Positions 32,745 to 41,418 of a stretch of DNA of 55,166 nucleotides are shown piece after piece. The first letter of the stretch is position 1, and each line of letters starts with the position of its first letter. Position numbers and translations under genes: made by a program. The stretch is from the NCBI GenBank assembly GCA_934630495.1, contig CAKTVW010000011.1:1-55166 (forward strand). The letters run 5' to 3'. Below the pieces are notes generated by a model. The model was not told where the DNA came from and did not search any database. It saw nothing but the letters and a program-made list of their open reading frames with translations. Origin of the DNA: an uncultured Oscillospiraceae bacterium (GTDB lineage Bacteria; Bacillota; Clostridia; Oscillospirales; Oscillospiraceae).

Positions 32745-33398
32745 ATGAAAAAGCTTTTTGCCATTCTGCTCGCGGCCGCCATGCTGCTGAGCCTTGCCGC
32801 CTGTGCGTCGCCCGCCGACGCCGAACCGACGACAGACGCCCCCTCGACCGATGCTCCCTCGACTGAAGCACCTTCAACCGAAGCGCCCTCGACCGACGCA
32901 GGTACGGAGGATGTGGCGAATGGAGACAACGCGCCGCTGACCCTGTTGACCACTGTCTGGGAAGCCATTCCCGAGGCTGACCGCTTTGCCGCCGTCGGCG
33001 GCGACTTCTCCGAAGAGCACATGAAGGAAAACGCTCCCGGTGTCTATACGCTCGACGACGCACAGGAGCTTGACCGTATGCTGGGCTACCCCGCCGCGCA
33101 GGCGGACAAGCTGGAGGCCGCCGCCTCTCTCACCCACATGCTGAATGTCAACACCTTTACCGCCGCCGCCTATCAGGTCAAGGACGGCGAGGACATGGAC
33201 GCCCTTGCGCAGGCTCTCGTCTCGAATATCCAGAGCCGTCAGTGGGTCTGCGGCTTCCCCGACCGTCTGCTCGTGGCCTACGTCGACAATTGCCTGATCG
33301 GCGCTTTCGGCGCAGGCGACCTTCTCGACACATTTCAGGCACAGCTCACCGCCTGCTACGCCAATGTCGTGATCGTCAGCGAAGCTCCCATCGAATAA
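32745..33398 (+). CDS. lipoprotein leading the acyltransferase operon
   Basis: A 217-residue lipoprotein: signal peptide and lipobox LAAC, then a TDAPSTEAP linker, then a ~150-residue domain (EAIPEADRFAAVGGDF; YTLDDAQELDRMLGYPAA; LAQALVSNIQSRQWVCGFPD; ANVVIVSEAP). The layout of the domain (start of helices, a run of paired acidic residues, RxxxQ, final strand) recalls DUF4358, whose clear member lies at 40121-40603 beside the other acyltransferase modules. That link is by eye only. GGAGGT stands 8 bases before the ATG. The MBOAT gene begins directly after its stop codon. Confidence 0.85.
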   Translation: MKKLFAILLAAAMLLSLAACASPADAEPTTDAPSTDAPSTEAPSTEAPSTDAGTEDVANGDNAPLTLLTTVWEAIPEADRFAAVGGDFSEEHMKENAPGVYTLDDAQELDRMLGYPAAQADKLEAAASLTHMLNVNTFTAAAYQVKDGEDMDALAQALVSNIQSRQWVCGFPDRLLVAYVDNCLIGAFGAGDLLDTFQAQLTACYANVVIVSEAPIE

Positions 33399-34799
33399 AT
33401 GCTGTTTTCCAGTATTCCGTTTCTGTATTATTATCTCCCGGCGACGCTGCTGCTCTATTTTCTTGTGCCGCGCCGCGCCAAAAACGCCGTACTGCTCGTA
33501 TGCAGCCTGTTCTTCTACGGTTGGGGAGAACCGAAATATCTGATTCTGATGCTGGCATCGATCCTTCAGGGCTATTGCTTCGGCCTGTTGATCGAAAAAT
33601 ACCGTGCAAAGCGTCAGGCCAAGCTGTTCCTGACGCTTTGCGTCGTATTGAGTCTGCTGCTGCTCGGATATTTCAAATATGCGGGCTTTTTCCTCTCGTC
33701 CCTGCAGGCGCTCACGGGGCTTTCCGTCCCCGCCCTCCGCATCGCGCTGCCCATCGGCATCAGCTTTTATACATTCCAGATCATGAGCTACGTCATTGAC
33801 GTCTACCGAGGCGACGCCCCTGCCCAGCGGAATCCGATCGATCTGGCCCTGTATATCGCGATGTTCCCACAGCTCATCGCGGGTCCGATCGTCCGCTACG
33901 CCGACATTGCCGCGCAGCTTCGGGAACGGACGCATACCGTCGCAGGCGCGGCGGCGGGCGCACAGCGCTTTCTGATCGGTCTGGGGAAAAAGCTCCTGCT
34001 TGCCAATACGCTCGGCAAGCTTGCTGCCGCGTACAACGCTTCGCAGTCGCCCTCGGTCCTGTTCGTATGGCTGTATGCGGTCGCGTTTATGCTGCAGATC
34101 TATTTTGACTTTTCCGCCTACAGCGATATGGCCATCGGGCTTGCCGGTATTTTCGGTTTCCGCCTGACGGAGAACTTCGACTACCCCTACTGTTCGGCAA
34201 GCATTACGGAATTTTGGCGGCGCTGGCACATCTCTCTCGGCACTTGGTTTCGGGATTATCTCTATATCCCGCTGGGCGGCAGCCGATGCGGCACGGCGCG
34301 GCGGCTGCTGAACCTGCTGCTTGTCTGGACGGCCACCGGGCTGTGGCACGGCGCATCATGGAATTTCGTCGTCTGGGGCCTGTTCTACGCGCTGCTGCTG
34401 ATTGCGGAAAAGCAATGGCTGCTGCCGACCTTAAAAAAGCATCCCGTCCCCGCTCACCTTTATACGCTGTTTTTCGTTCTGATCGGCTTTGTGATCTTCG
34501 ATGCCGAGAGCATCGGCGGCGCTTTTACACAACTCGGCGCAATGTTCGGCCTGCGCGGTCTGCCGTTTGCCAATACAGAGAGCCTTTACTTCCTGCGCAG
34601 CTACGGCACGGTCCTGCTGCTGGGCATCGTCGGCGCGACACCTCTGCTTCGGCGTTCGGTCGATGCCGTTCGACGCACTCGCGTCGGCGCACCCGTGCTG
34701 GCCGTTCTGGAACCGACGGCGGCGGTGCTTCTCCTTGCCGTGTGTACCGCCTATCTCGTCGACGGTTCGTTTAACCCGTTTCTCTATTTTCGATTCTAG
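33399..34799 (+). CDS. MBOAT-family O-acyltransferase (AlgI-like), module 1
   Basis: A 466-residue polytopic membrane acyltransferase of the AlgI/DltB superfamily. Such proteins pass acyl groups, usually acetyl, across the membrane for attachment to surface polysaccharides. Signatures: FYGWGEPKYL near the N-terminus, LPIGISFYTFQIMSYVIDVYRG, FPQLIAGPIVRYADI, EFWRRWHISLGTWFRDYLYIPLGG and GLWHGASWNF with the conserved catalytic His. It starts on the base after the lipoprotein stop and is followed 12 bases later by its DHHW partner. Confidence 0.94.
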   Translation: MLFSSIPFLYYYLPATLLLYFLVPRRAKNAVLLVCSLFFYGWGEPKYLILMLASILQGYCFGLLIEKYRAKRQAKLFLTLCVVLSLLLLGYFKYAGFFLSSLQALTGLSVPALRIALPIGISFYTFQIMSYVIDVYRGDAPAQRNPIDLALYIAMFPQLIAGPIVRYADIAAQLRERTHTVAGAAAGAQRFLIGLGKKLLLANTLGKLAAAYNASQSPSVLFVWLYAVAFMLQIYFDFSAYSDMAIGLAGIFGFRLTENFDYPYCSASITEFWRRWHISLGTWFRDYLYIPLGGSRCGTARRLLNLLLVWTATGLWHGASWNFVVWGLFYALLLIAEKQWLLPTLKKHPVPAHLYTLFFVLIGFVIFDAESIGGAFTQLGAMFGLRGLPFANTESLYFLRSYGTVLLLGIVGATPLLRRSVDAVRRTRVGAPVLAVLEPTAAVLLLAVCTAYLVDGSFNPFLYFRF

Positions 34800-34811
34800 G
34801 AGGTCGGAGCG

Positions 34812-35906
34812 ATGCGCGAAAAATGCAAAAACCTTGCCCTACTCCTGCTTCCGGCGCTTTTTCTCTTCGGCTTCTCCGTTTGGAGCCTCGTTAAGAAAGA
34901 CGACACCGTCTCCGTCAGTGAGCGGAGAGATCTGGCACAGCTCCCCTCCGCAAGCGTCTCGACCGTACTGAGCGGAAGCTTTATGGAGGAATTTGAGCGC
35001 TACACGCTCGACCAATTTCCGCTTCGCGACCGTTTCCGCACGCTGAAAGCGCTCACGGCCGTAAAGCTTCTCCGTCAGTCGGACAACAACGGGCTGTATC
35101 TGCAAGACGGCTCCGCCGTCAAGCTGGATTACCCGCTTTACGCCGATTCCGTCAGCAGTGCCGCGTCGCGCTTTGAAGCGCTGTATACACGTTACCTGCA
35201 AGGGACGGACTGTCGCATTTATCTGAGTGTCATTCCGGACAAAAACTATTATACCGACGAGCGGTATCCGAAAATGGACTATGCCGCACTGAAAGCCGAG
35301 CTGACCGCTGCGATGCCCTATGCGGACGATATCGACCTGACCGATCTGCTCACGCTGGACAGCTACTATCGCACCGACCCGCACTGGCGGCAGGAGGCGC
35401 TTACGGAGGCCGCAAGCCGACTGGCAGAACGAATGGGCGCGGAGCTGCCGGCGGAATTTCGGGCGGTCCGTCTCGATACGCCGTTTTACGGCGCATACTA
35501 TGGACAGGCCGCGCTTCCGCTCCGCCCGGACACCCTCTGCTATCTCACGAACGACGTTCTCGACCGCTGCCGCGTTTTTGACTACGAGGCAGACGCTTGG
35601 ACGACGCTCTACGATGAGACTGCGGCAAGCAGCGCCGACCCCTACGCTCTGTTTCTCTCCGGCTCCAAATCGCTCCTGCGGATCGAAAACCCGGAAGCAG
35701 CCGACGATCGGGAGCTGATCGTTTTCCGCGACTCCTTCGGCAGCAGCATCGTACCGCTGCTTGCAGGCGGGTATGCGAAGATCACCTTGGTCGATATCCG
35801 CTATATTTCCCCGGAACTTCTGGGCCGCTTTCTGGAATTTGACAAGCAGGACGTCCTGTTTCTCTACAGCACCACCGTTCTCAACAGCAGCAATACCCTG
35901 CGCTGA
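34812..35906 (+). CDS. DHHW-family (AlgX/AlgJ-like) acylation partner, module 1
   Basis: A 364-residue extracytoplasmic protein anchored by one N-terminal membrane helix (NLALLLLPALFLFGFSVWSLV). It belongs to the DHHW family, related to SGNH-type AlgX/AlgJ proteins that complete polysaccharide O-acetylation with an MBOAT partner. The family motif appears as YYRTDPHW, with Pro in place of the first His, and the second catalytic block as VFRDSFGSSIVPLL. It starts 12 bases after MBOAT 1 with AGGAGG upstream. The polymer acted on is unknown. Confidence 0.88.
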   Translation: MREKCKNLALLLLPALFLFGFSVWSLVKKDDTVSVSERRDLAQLPSASVSTVLSGSFMEEFERYTLDQFPLRDRFRTLKALTAVKLLRQSDNNGLYLQDGSAVKLDYPLYADSVSSAASRFEALYTRYLQGTDCRIYLSVIPDKNYYTDERYPKMDYAALKAELTAAMPYADDIDLTDLLTLDSYYRTDPHWRQEALTEAASRLAERMGAELPAEFRAVRLDTPFYGAYYGQAALPLRPDTLCYLTNDVLDRCRVFDYEADAWTTLYDETAASSADPYALFLSGSKSLLRIENPEAADDRELIVFRDSFGSSIVPLLAGGYAKITLVDIRYISPELLGRFLEFDKQDVLFLYSTTVLNSSNTLR

Positions 35907-35990
35907 ACCGACCGAAAAAACGGTCCTATCATAAATGCCGGGGGTCAGGAGACGGAGAACAGGTCGGGGAAAAACAGGCAATAGACAAAT

Positions 35991-36024
35991 CCCCCCTGTG
36001 TAGGACAATACCTACACAGGGGGG
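35991..36024. terminator. bidirectional terminator between DHHW 1 and degV
   Basis: A perfect 14-bp stem (CCCCCCTGTGTAGG and its inverse, loop ACAATA). It sits between convergent genes and can serve both. Confidence 0.7.
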
Positions 36025-36078
36025 TATGTTATAGGCGAAGGAACTATAAACATCTATAGAATCTGCGCCATAAGCTGC

Positions 36079-36957
36079 TTATTTACTCGGTTTGCGCGGG
36101 TGGCCGGAATAGAACAGCGAAACAAGCCCCGGGCCGGTATGCGCGCCGATCGTCGCGCCGATCTGGCTATAGAAAATATCGCGGAAGCCGATCGTGTCCC
36201 GCACCTGCTCTGCAAACGCCTTCGCTTCCTCAAAAGCGGCGGCATGAGAAACATAGAGCGTCTGATTCTGCGGGTCGATCACGTCCTCAGCAATGTAATT
36301 CATGATCTTCTCGTAATTGCGCTTTTTGCCGCGGCATTTGTCAATGACCTTCAGTTCTCCGAGATCGTTCAAATTCAGGATCGGCCAAATATTCAGCGCC
36401 CTTGCAACGACCATACCGGCACGGCTGACACGTCCGCCGCGGTAAAGATACTCAAGCGTGCCCGTCGTAAAATAGGGCGTGATATTATGCTTGTGCGCTT
36501 CAAGCCATGCAACGCATTCCTCTGCAGTCTGCCCCGCGTCACGAAGCTGCGCCGCCTCTACGACCATCTTACCGTAGACCAGGGACGCGCCCAGCGAATC
36601 GACAACAGAGATCACCGCCTCGGGATGCATAGTCAGGAATTGCTCGTGCGCAAGGCAGGCATTCTGATAGGTCCCCGAAATGCCGCTTCCGAGCGTAAGG
36701 TGGACAATGGGCAGGCCGCGTTCAAGAAGCGGCTCCCAAAACTCCAGATAGTCCGAGACATTTGCGGCACTGGTGCGCGCCACACTTCCCTGCTCCATCA
36801 TCTGATAGAAAGCCTTTTGATCTTCTGCCCGCATGGTGTCCGTACAGTTTTTGCCGTCCATGGTATAATGCATCAGCAGGACGGGGATGTCATGCTGTTC
36901 GCAGTATTCTGCGGAAAGGTCGCAGCCGGAATCCGTTGCAAGAATAAACTTTGCCAT
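36079..36957 (-). CDS. DegV family fatty-acid-binding protein
   Basis: A 292-residue DegV/FakB protein. These bind a single fatty acid and present it to the kinase FakA for phosphorylation. Family features are FILATDSGCDLSAEY at the start, RTSAANVSDYLEFWEPLL, HLTLGSGISGTYQNA (the Ser-rich carboxylate site), VVDSLGASLVYG and YLYRGGRVSRAG. The ATG at 36957 has AGGAG upstream and gives the usual N-terminus; 27 more codons upstream are open but lack a site. No FakA is in the window. Confidence 0.92.
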   Translation of the reverse strand: MAKFILATDSGCDLSAEYCEQHDIPVLLMHYTMDGKNCTDTMRAEDQKAFYQMMEQGSVARTSAANVSDYLEFWEPLLERGLPIVHLTLGSGISGTYQNACLAHEQFLTMHPEAVISVVDSLGASLVYGKMVVEAAQLRDAGQTAEECVAWLEAHKHNITPYFTTGTLEYLYRGGRVSRAGMVVARALNIWPILNLNDLGELKVIDKCRGKKRNYEKIMNYIAEDVIDPQNQTLYVSHAAAFEEAKAFAEQVRDTIGFRDIFYSQIGATIGAHTGPGLVSLFYSGHPRKPSK

Positions 36958-37500
36958 ATACGTTTCTCCTCGAATATAATCACAGTTCTTCGCGCCGGGC
37001 GCGTCTTCAATGCTTTCATTATAATAAAATGCCGGCAAAAATCACCCTCCTATTAAAAGTGGCCGCTCAATCAGCAATAGAAAAGGACTCTACCGGCAGT
37101 AGAGTCCTTTAAAAGTTATAATAATAGTTCATTAAATTTCAAGAAGTGTTGCTTCAGATAACTGTGTGGGTAAGGCAGTGCGGCGGGCTTAGGGAAGCCC
37201 GCCCTACGCATCAAACGGACGTGTCGGCGGTGGAGCGTCGGAGAACACCGACACCAACAAAGGGAATTGAAAATGTCTGCCATTGGGGGCCGTCAGCTCC
37301 GACAAAGGAAGCCGAGAGCTCCTGCAAGCGGCGGGCTGTACCCAAAAAAGGCATGCCACATCCGCAAGGCTCCTTCGTGGCCGATGGCTGCGCTAAGTGA
37401 GTGCAGCCCGCCCCAGACGTCAAACGAAGGTACATACGACGGGCCGATGTAGGCATCGGCCTCTAGGCATAAGGAGAGCCGTTTTAGCACCCAGGGTCCG
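36958..37500. other. degV upstream region and degenerate intergenic repeats
   Basis: I see no gene here. Around 37082-37110 lies a strong hairpin. From 37146 to 37500 the sequence is a patchwork of short palindromes (GCGGGCTTAGGGAAGCCCGC near 37181; GGCTGC/GCAGCC near 37385-37410; GCCGATG/CATCGGC near 37443-37462). These look like the GC-rich dispersed repeats common between genes in gut Firmicutes. Short open frames on both strands are low-complexity and lack ribosome binding sites. Confidence 0.5.
37082..37110 (-). terminator. candidate terminator of the reverse acyltransferase operon
   Basis: A perfect 12-bp stem (AAAGGACTCTAC and its inverse, 5-base loop). On the minus strand it is followed by TTTTCTATTG. 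It lies ~390 bases downstream of the last gene of that operon. Confidence 0.55.
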
Positions 37501-38691
37501 TTACTGCGCATCCGCGCTTGCCTCCAGAACGTCGGCAAGGGAGACATCGTCTTGGAACGTATCTAAATTATAGAGGAACAGGACATCGGTCACGCCCTCG
37601 CGGCGCATGATTGAAGAAACATTGTCGTAGTAATAACGCGCATCGATCATAACGATCCGGTCGTAATAGGGCGTGAGGAACTGCACAAAGCAGTTGGCAT
37701 AAGAATCCTTGAAGATCAGCAGGGTCTTTCCCGTATCCGCGCCCGTCTCAATATCGATCCGCGGGTGATTCCCGCCGAAGAATACGGTATACTGATCCTT
37801 TTCTTTTAAGGCAGCCGCGTCGTATAAAGAGCAAACGGTCTTGTGGCTGTCGTCGTAGGTCACGGCGTAGGCAACATCGGACTGCGGAGCATAGACCTCG
37901 ATCACATCAGTCGCGCCGTGGCATCCGCTCTTGGAAGCAAGCGTCCCCTCAAAGCTGTCGGAGACGGTATAAACGCTGTAGTCCTCGATCGGCGTAATGT
38001 CCAGCGTCGGTGCGATCGATTCAAAGGCAAATTTTGCGCCGAGGCTTGTCCAGTGATGATCCGTTCGATAGTAGAGCGTCTCATCCTTATGCGCAAGAAG
38101 CGTCTGCGTTACATCGACCTTTTTTACGCTGTCAAGCTTGGCATATATCGCCTGCAGGTCGGCGCTGCGGTCGCGGACGGGCGCATTTTTCGGAAGCTTT
38201 TCGGATAGAATCGTCACGGCATTCGGAACGATGCTCACGACGGTATTCACGCTCGGATATTGCGCGGCAAAACGGTCGATCGCCGTCAGCGTCCGATCAA
38301 GCGTTTCCTCGTTCGGAGCGGTGGGGATCTGCATCAAATAATCGTCGCTGCATAGGTAAACGCCGTTGGCCTCCTTCTGACCCGTCGCGCGGTCAAATCG
38401 AAGCTTTAATCCGATCCAGCCGTCACGCGCCGGGAACTGGTCCGCAAAATAACGCTCCAGCGCATCGGTGTACGTTCCGTCCCTGAGCGACGACCAAGTC
38501 GGCGCAGGCCATTGCGCGAGCATTCGATTTTCGTCCTCAGAATACGCACGGTCGGGCGTTATAAGATGCAGCACACCGAATAGGAGGATCAGGCCGAAAA
38601 GCAGAAGCGTAAGATACGTTCCCTGAAGCTGCCGGTTCCGCCGCAGGCGTTGACGGCGTGCCTGTCTTCTTTGAAGTCGTTCGTCCATCAA
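37501..38691 (-). CDS. DHHW-family acylation partner, module 2
   Basis: A 396-residue membrane-anchored DHHW protein. A very basic N-terminus (RRQARRQRLRRNRQ) precedes one helix (YLTLLLFGLILLFGVLHL), then the extracytoplasmic domain. The motif is canonical: YYRTDHHWTSLGAKFAF, with IFKDSYANCFVQFLTPYY and MIDARYYYDN as the second block. It is the last gene of a six-gene reverse-strand operon and starts 12 bases after its MBOAT partner. Expected role: transfer of acyl groups from the MBOAT channel to a surface polymer. Confidence 0.92.
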   Translation of the reverse strand: MMDERLQRRQARRQRLRRNRQLQGTYLTLLLFGLILLFGVLHLITPDRAYSEDENRMLAQWPAPTWSSLRDGTYTDALERYFADQFPARDGWIGLKLRFDRATGQKEANGVYLCSDDYLMQIPTAPNEETLDRTLTAIDRFAAQYPSVNTVVSIVPNAVTILSEKLPKNAPVRDRSADLQAIYAKLDSVKKVDVTQTLLAHKDETLYYRTDHHWTSLGAKFAFESIAPTLDITPIEDYSVYTVSDSFEGTLASKSGCHGATDVIEVYAPQSDVAYAVTYDDSHKTVCSLYDAAALKEKDQYTVFFGGNHPRIDIETGADTGKTLLIFKDSYANCFVQFLTPYYDRIVMIDARYYYDNVSSIMRREGVTDVLFLYNLDTFQDDVSLADVLEASADAQ

Positions 38692-38703
38692 GGCACCTCC
38701 CCG

Positions 38704-40107
38704 TCAGAATTGGAAATACAAGAAGCTGGAATAGGTGTCGTTCATCATGGACGCGATGCACAGTACCAGGATCAGGAGGAAATAGGCCGCAGAGATCGCG
38801 ACTGCCCCCTTCCCCTTCCGATAGACGACGCTGCCCAGACGGCTGCCGGCCGGCAGACAAGCGATCACGCCGCACAGAAGGAGCTTCCAGCAAGAGGCAA
38901 AGTAGTACTTTGCCGTCCCGTCAAGGAACCCGACCGAGCCGAACGAAAACATTCGCCCGATCCAGCGAAGCGCCTCCGGAAGACTGTCGGAGAAGAAAAA
39001 CACCCATCCGATCATGACCAGCAGCAGCGTCAGCAAATGCTTAAAGAAGCCCGGAATATGCTCCAGTACACGTCGGAAAACGAATTTTTCAAGCACAAGG
39101 AGCAGGCCGTAATAGACGCCCCACACAAGGAAGGTCCAATTTGCACCGTGCCAGAGCCCCGTCAGGAGCCAAACGATCAGCAGATTGCGGACCGTCTTAC
39201 CGACACCCTCGCGGCTGCCGCCAAGGGGGATATAGACGTAATCGCGGAACCACGCACCGAGCGTAATATGCCAGCGACGCCAAAATTCCGAGACGCTTCC
39301 GGAAAGGTACGGATAATCAAAGTTCTTCGGAAGCTCATAGCCGAACATTTTTGCCACGCCGACAGCCATATCGGAATAACCGCTGAAGTCAAAATAGAGC
39401 ATCAGGCTGTAGCACAGGCAGCCGAGCCACGCGCCGCAGGTGGACAGCGACGCCGCGCCGATCCCGCTCAACGCATAAAACGGCGTGCCGAGCATGTTGG
39501 CAAGCAGCACCTTTTTCCCGAGTCCCACAATGAACAGCCGTGCGCCCTCGCCGATCTGCTTCCATTGCAGACTGCGCCCGGAAAGCTGCTCCTCCATATC
39601 CGCATACTGAATGATCGGGCCTGAAACGAGCTTCGGGAAAAAGGTCACATACAGACTGAAGCGGAACAGATTTTTCTGCATCGGCGCCTTCCCGCGATAG
39701 ACATCAAAAAGGTACGAGAGCAGCGTAAAGGTATAGAACGACAGTCCGATCGGCGCAGGAAGCGTCCGCACGGGGATCGACGTTCCCAGCAGTGCGTTGA
39801 GGTTTTCCAGCAAAAAGCCGTAGTACTTGAAGAAGCCCAGCAGCAGTAAATTCAGCACCGTCGTGACCGTCAGCACGACCTTAGCGCGGGCGGGGCGCTC
39901 CGCATTCAGGTGAAGCTCCCAGCCGGCAAAATAATTGACCAGAATGCTGCAAAGCATCAGCAGCAGGTATTCCGGCGTTCCCCATGCAAAAAAGACCAGA
40001 CTGCACAGAAGCAGGACGACGTTTTTAACCTTCTTCGGCATGACCGCATAGAGAAGCAGGCTGATCGGCAGGAATACAAAGGGAAAGAAAAGATCAGAAA
40101 ATGCCAT
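38704..40107 (-). CDS. MBOAT-family O-acyltransferase, module 2
   Basis: A 467-residue polytopic acyltransferase, AlgI-like. It shows FFAWGTPEYLLLMLCSI, PIGLSFYTFTLLSYLFDVYRG, FPKLVSGPIIQYADM, EFWRRWHITLGAWFRDYVYIPLGG and GLWHGANWTF with the catalytic His. It ends in the pattern YSSFLYFQF, like module 1 (NPFLYFRF). It is preceded by the DUF4358 gene (13 bases) and followed by DHHW 2 (12 bases). Confidence 0.94.
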   Translation of the reverse strand: MAFSDLFFPFVFLPISLLLYAVMPKKVKNVVLLLCSLVFFAWGTPEYLLLMLCSILVNYFAGWELHLNAERPARAKVVLTVTTVLNLLLLGFFKYYGFLLENLNALLGTSIPVRTLPAPIGLSFYTFTLLSYLFDVYRGKAPMQKNLFRFSLYVTFFPKLVSGPIIQYADMEEQLSGRSLQWKQIGEGARLFIVGLGKKVLLANMLGTPFYALSGIGAASLSTCGAWLGCLCYSLMLYFDFSGYSDMAVGVAKMFGYELPKNFDYPYLSGSVSEFWRRWHITLGAWFRDYVYIPLGGSREGVGKTVRNLLIVWLLTGLWHGANWTFLVWGVYYGLLLVLEKFVFRRVLEHIPGFFKHLLTLLLVMIGWVFFFSDSLPEALRWIGRMFSFGSVGFLDGTAKYYFASCWKLLLCGVIACLPAGSRLGSVVYRKGKGAVAISAAYFLLILVLCIASMMNDTYSSFLYFQF

Positions 40108-40120
40108 GACTTCCCTCCCC

Positions 40121-40603
40121 TTACAGCGCGCCTAAAAAGGCCTGCAGCGCCGCATCCGACGCCTCATTGACAACAAACAGAACATAGTTCCCGCTGACGC
40201 GGCAAACAGAATGGTTCGTCAGCAGATCAAACTGCGAAATTCCGTAGCCCTCAAAGGAATCCTTCTGGGTCTGCAGCCGCGTCTCGACAGCTTCGCGCAC
40301 CGCTTCGCCCTGCGCGGCATCCTTCAGCTTGACCAGCAGCAGCTCCTCGGCCTCCATATTGGTCAGCGGATAATAGAGCACGCAAGCCTCATAGTCGGCC
40401 GGATTCAGCCCGTAAAGGCGGCGGATCATCTGATTGTCCGCCTTTTGCATCATGGAAAGCTCCAGAACGGAGGTGACCGCCTGCTCCATTTCCTCCGGCG
40501 GCGTATCGCTCAGCGGATCGGACGACAGCATCGTCACCAGCAGCACGACGGCCAGCGCCGCAGCCGCCCAGCGGGCGACGCAAAACAGCAGCGATTTATT
40601 CAA
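40121..40603 (-). CDS. DUF4358 membrane-anchored protein
   Basis: A 160-residue protein with one N-terminal helix (AAALAVVLLVTML) and a DUF4358 domain outside the membrane: LNPADYEACVLYYPLTNMEA, AVETRLQTQKDSFEGYG, VCRVSGNYVLFVV and a C-terminal helix. Function is unknown. DUF4358 proteins are often encoded beside MBOAT/DHHW genes in Clostridia, as here. The TTG at 40603 is chosen because GGGAGG lies 9 bases upstream. It overlaps the end of the preceding gene by 8 bases, which implies coupled translation. Confidence 0.8.
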   Translation of the reverse strand: MNKSLLFCVARWAAAALAVVLLVTMLSSDPLSDTPPEEMEQAVTSVLELSMMQKADNQMIRRLYGLNPADYEACVLYYPLTNMEAEELLLVKLKDAAQGEAVREAVETRLQTQKDSFEGYGISQFDLLTNHSVCRVSGNYVLFVVNEASDAALQAFLGAL

Positions 40604-41375
40604 GGCTCGTATCCTCCCAAGAAGCAAGGATCAGATTGGTCGCCCAGTAGGGGTAAAACTCCGGCCGTACATGGATCCCGTCATCCTGCCAAAGATCCGC
40701 ATGTTCTTCGCTGATCTTGTCGTTGTTGGCAAAGGAGATGCCGTTTTCCTGACAGTACGCCTCCACGGCGGCGCTGTAGTCCGGGATATTGTACCACTTG
40801 GAGGAGCGCTCGAACGCCGGATCGCGCGCGGGCAGAATGGAGCTGACGATCAGCTTCGCGTCCGGAAACTCCTGCTGCAGCATGGAAAGCGTTTCACCCA
40901 TTGCGTCGACATATTCCTCTTTGGTGTTCCAGTAGCCGATGCTCGTGTCATTCAGACCGTAGCAGAGGTAGATATAGTGCGGATCAAGCGTATGCATTTC
41001 CTCAATTTTCTCCGGTACGATCGCAATGGTATCGCCGCCGCCCGCCAAAACGCGGCTCTTGTCGAGAAAATCAAAGTAGTAAAAGCCGACGGCCCGCGAA
41101 TCGCCTAAGATCACATAATCCTTGAACTGCGCCCAGACGTCCAGCTCGCCGTCGAGAAGCTGCCGCTGCAGCTCCTCGCGCTGCGCCTCAAGCCTGCGCT
41201 GTTCAATTTCGCGGCGCTGCTCCTCAACGATCTTCGGGTCGAGCGATTCCAGCTCCTCAAGGTACGATACACCCTCGGAAACGGCCTCCTCACGGCGCAG
41301 CTCCTCGGTCGTCTTACAGCCGGTAAGCAGCAGCAGAACACACAATACGCCCACGGCGATCTTGCTGTATTTCAA
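40596..41375 (-). CDS. SGNH/GDSL-hydrolase-like lipoprotein
   Basis: A 259-residue lipoprotein with lipobox LLTGC (Cys at about 20). Residues ~25-75 form a charged coiled coil (EEQRREIEQRRLEAQREELQ). The remaining domain is SGNH-hydrolase-like: YVILGDSRAVGF (block I, Ser nucleophile), GGGDT, YIYLCYGLNDTS (block III, Asn) and DGIHVRPEFY (block V, Asp-x-x-His). It is probably an esterase or acetyltransferase acting on surface polymers along with the MBOAT/DHHW proteins in the same operon. Confidence 0.88.
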   Translation of the reverse strand: MKYSKIAVGVLCVLLLLTGCKTTEELRREEAVSEGVSYLEELESLDPKIVEEQRREIEQRRLEAQREELQRQLLDGELDVWAQFKDYVILGDSRAVGFYYFDFLDKSRVLAGGGDTIAIVPEKIEEMHTLDPHYIYLCYGLNDTSIGYWNTKEEYVDAMGETLSMLQQEFPDAKLIVSSILPARDPAFERSSKWYNIPDYSAAVEAYCQENGISFANNDKISEEHADLWQDDGIHVRPEFYPYWATNLILASWEDTSLE

Positions 41376-41418
41376 ATCATCTCCGCCTTTCTGATGGTAT
41401 CGGCCGTTTCGTCCGTGC

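Noticed and set aside
37146..37460. small genes in the repeat-rich spacer after degV
   Set aside because: The frames are made of palindromic repeats, lack ribosome binding sites and give no protein-like sequence.
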